Positions 63,675 to 64,000 of a DNA stretch of 64,000 nucleotides are shown in pieces (the stretch's first letter is position 1; the number at the start of each line of letters is the position of its first letter). The notes under the pieces are model-generated. The model saw nothing but the letters and a program-made list of their open reading frames with translations, did no database searches and was not told the origin of the DNA. Origin of the DNA: JBHICC01 sp046759385 (GTDB taxonomy: Bacteria; Pseudomonadota; Gammaproteobacteria; Acidiferrobacterales; SPGG2); contig JBHICC010000001.1 in the NCBI GenBank assembly GCA_046759385.1, positions 1 through 64,000 on the forward strand, written 5' to 3'. A program made the position numbers and the translations under genes.

Positions 63675-64000
63675 CTATATGCTGATGAGGTTCCTGCGGT
63701 CGAGGCAACGATACTGAAGCGCTTCGCCAAGATGAGCACTCGCAATGTCCGCCTCGCCCGTAAGATCCGCAATGGTCCGCGCCACCTTTAGCACGCGGTG
63801 ATAAGCGCGCGCACTTAAGCCAAGCTGGGCCATCGCGCGCTCGAGGAAATCACGCTCCGCGATGTCAAGAGCACACACGTTATCAATTTGCTTGCTGCTC
63901 AGTGCGTGATTGGGGCAGCCGCTGCGTTCAAGCTGGCGTGTGCGCGCTGTCTGGACCCGGCCCTGAACGGTACCCGAGGTCTCTGCCTGCGACGGTTCTC
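63675..64000 (-). CDS. comM: YifB/ComM family Mg chelatase-like AAA ATPase (carboxy-terminal part)
   Basis: The minus-strand frame is open to the window edge, so only the last 108 or so residues are present. The end of the ComM/YifB family is clear: RVQTARTRQLERSG, NHALSSKQID, the motif QLGLSARAYHRVLKVARTIADL (split) and HLGEALQYR. ComM is a helicase that aids branch migration in natural transformation; in non-competent species its role is unclear. With dprA in the same window this is mild support for competence, but both are widespread. Confidence 0.9.
   Translation of the reverse strand, partial: EPSQAETSGTVQGRVQTARTRQLERSGCPNHALSSKQIDNVCALDIAERDFLERAMAQLGLSARAYHRVLKVARTIADLTGEADIASAHLGEALQYRCLDRRNLISI

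Overview
This window is a chromosomal segment from a gammaproteobacterium of moderate to high GC content. The evidence is the gene orders that flank the replication origin (mnmE-yidC-yidD-rnpA-rpmH reading left, dnaA-dnaN-recF-gyrB reading right) and the block trkH-trkA-ntrX-ntrY-DUF4390-rsmB-fmt-def divergent from LysM-dprA-smg-topA. Both layouts are typical of free-living or sulfur-oxidiser-type gammaproteobacteria. I cannot name a genus from the sequence alone. No prophage, insertion sequence or CRISPR array is visible. Most genes are housekeeping, with accessory genes between the conserved blocks.

Layout. Positions 1-9.2 kb carry a truncated TgpA-type transglutaminase, a MltC-like lytic transglycosylase, DUF924 and DUF899 proteins, a methyltransferase, and a lipoprotein followed by two membrane-anchored alpha/beta hydrolases. 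Positions 9.2-19.6 kb are the origin region. The leftward and rightward gene sets diverge from the rpmH-dnaA gap, DnaA-box-like 9-mers cluster between dnaA and dnaN, and two 16-bp parS-type palindromes lie inside recF. Positions 19.6-25 kb hold apaG-apaH-pip, a gamma-glutamylcyclotransferase-like gene, and the metK-ahcY pair of the S-adenosylmethionine cycle. Positions 25.5-31.6 kb hold a TetR-RND(MMPL)-LolA-like operon divergent from two tandem LpxL-like acyltransferases, which looks like an envelope-lipid module.

Positions 31.7-41 kb are the accessory part. They hold an exported MsrA, a DMT transporter, a YbaK deacylase, a RidA protein, a D-carbamoylase, a three-gene ExbB/MotA-like membrane operon of unknown function, an amino-terminal stub of a hydantoinase, a mandelate-racemase-family enzyme and two GFA-family proteins. 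Positions 41-59.8 kb are the Trk/Ntr/Fmt and DprA/TopA blocks, plus mltA, a LysE exporter and ribonuclease D. Positions 59.9-64 kb hold mpl, a frameshifted LON-domain gene, dsbA, tRNA-Arg(CCG) with partial tRNA copies beside it, a membrane-anchored cytochrome c5 and the carboxy-terminal end of comM.

The items most worth following up are the ExbB-like operon at 36.1-37.9 kb, which sits exactly where a hydantoinase gene has been cut off; the parS pair in recF; the tRNA-Arg partial repeats; the TetR operator that overlaps its own start codon; and several enzymes with altered catalytic motifs (H(X)4N acyltransferase, KxR racemase homologue, NtrX without GAFTGA).
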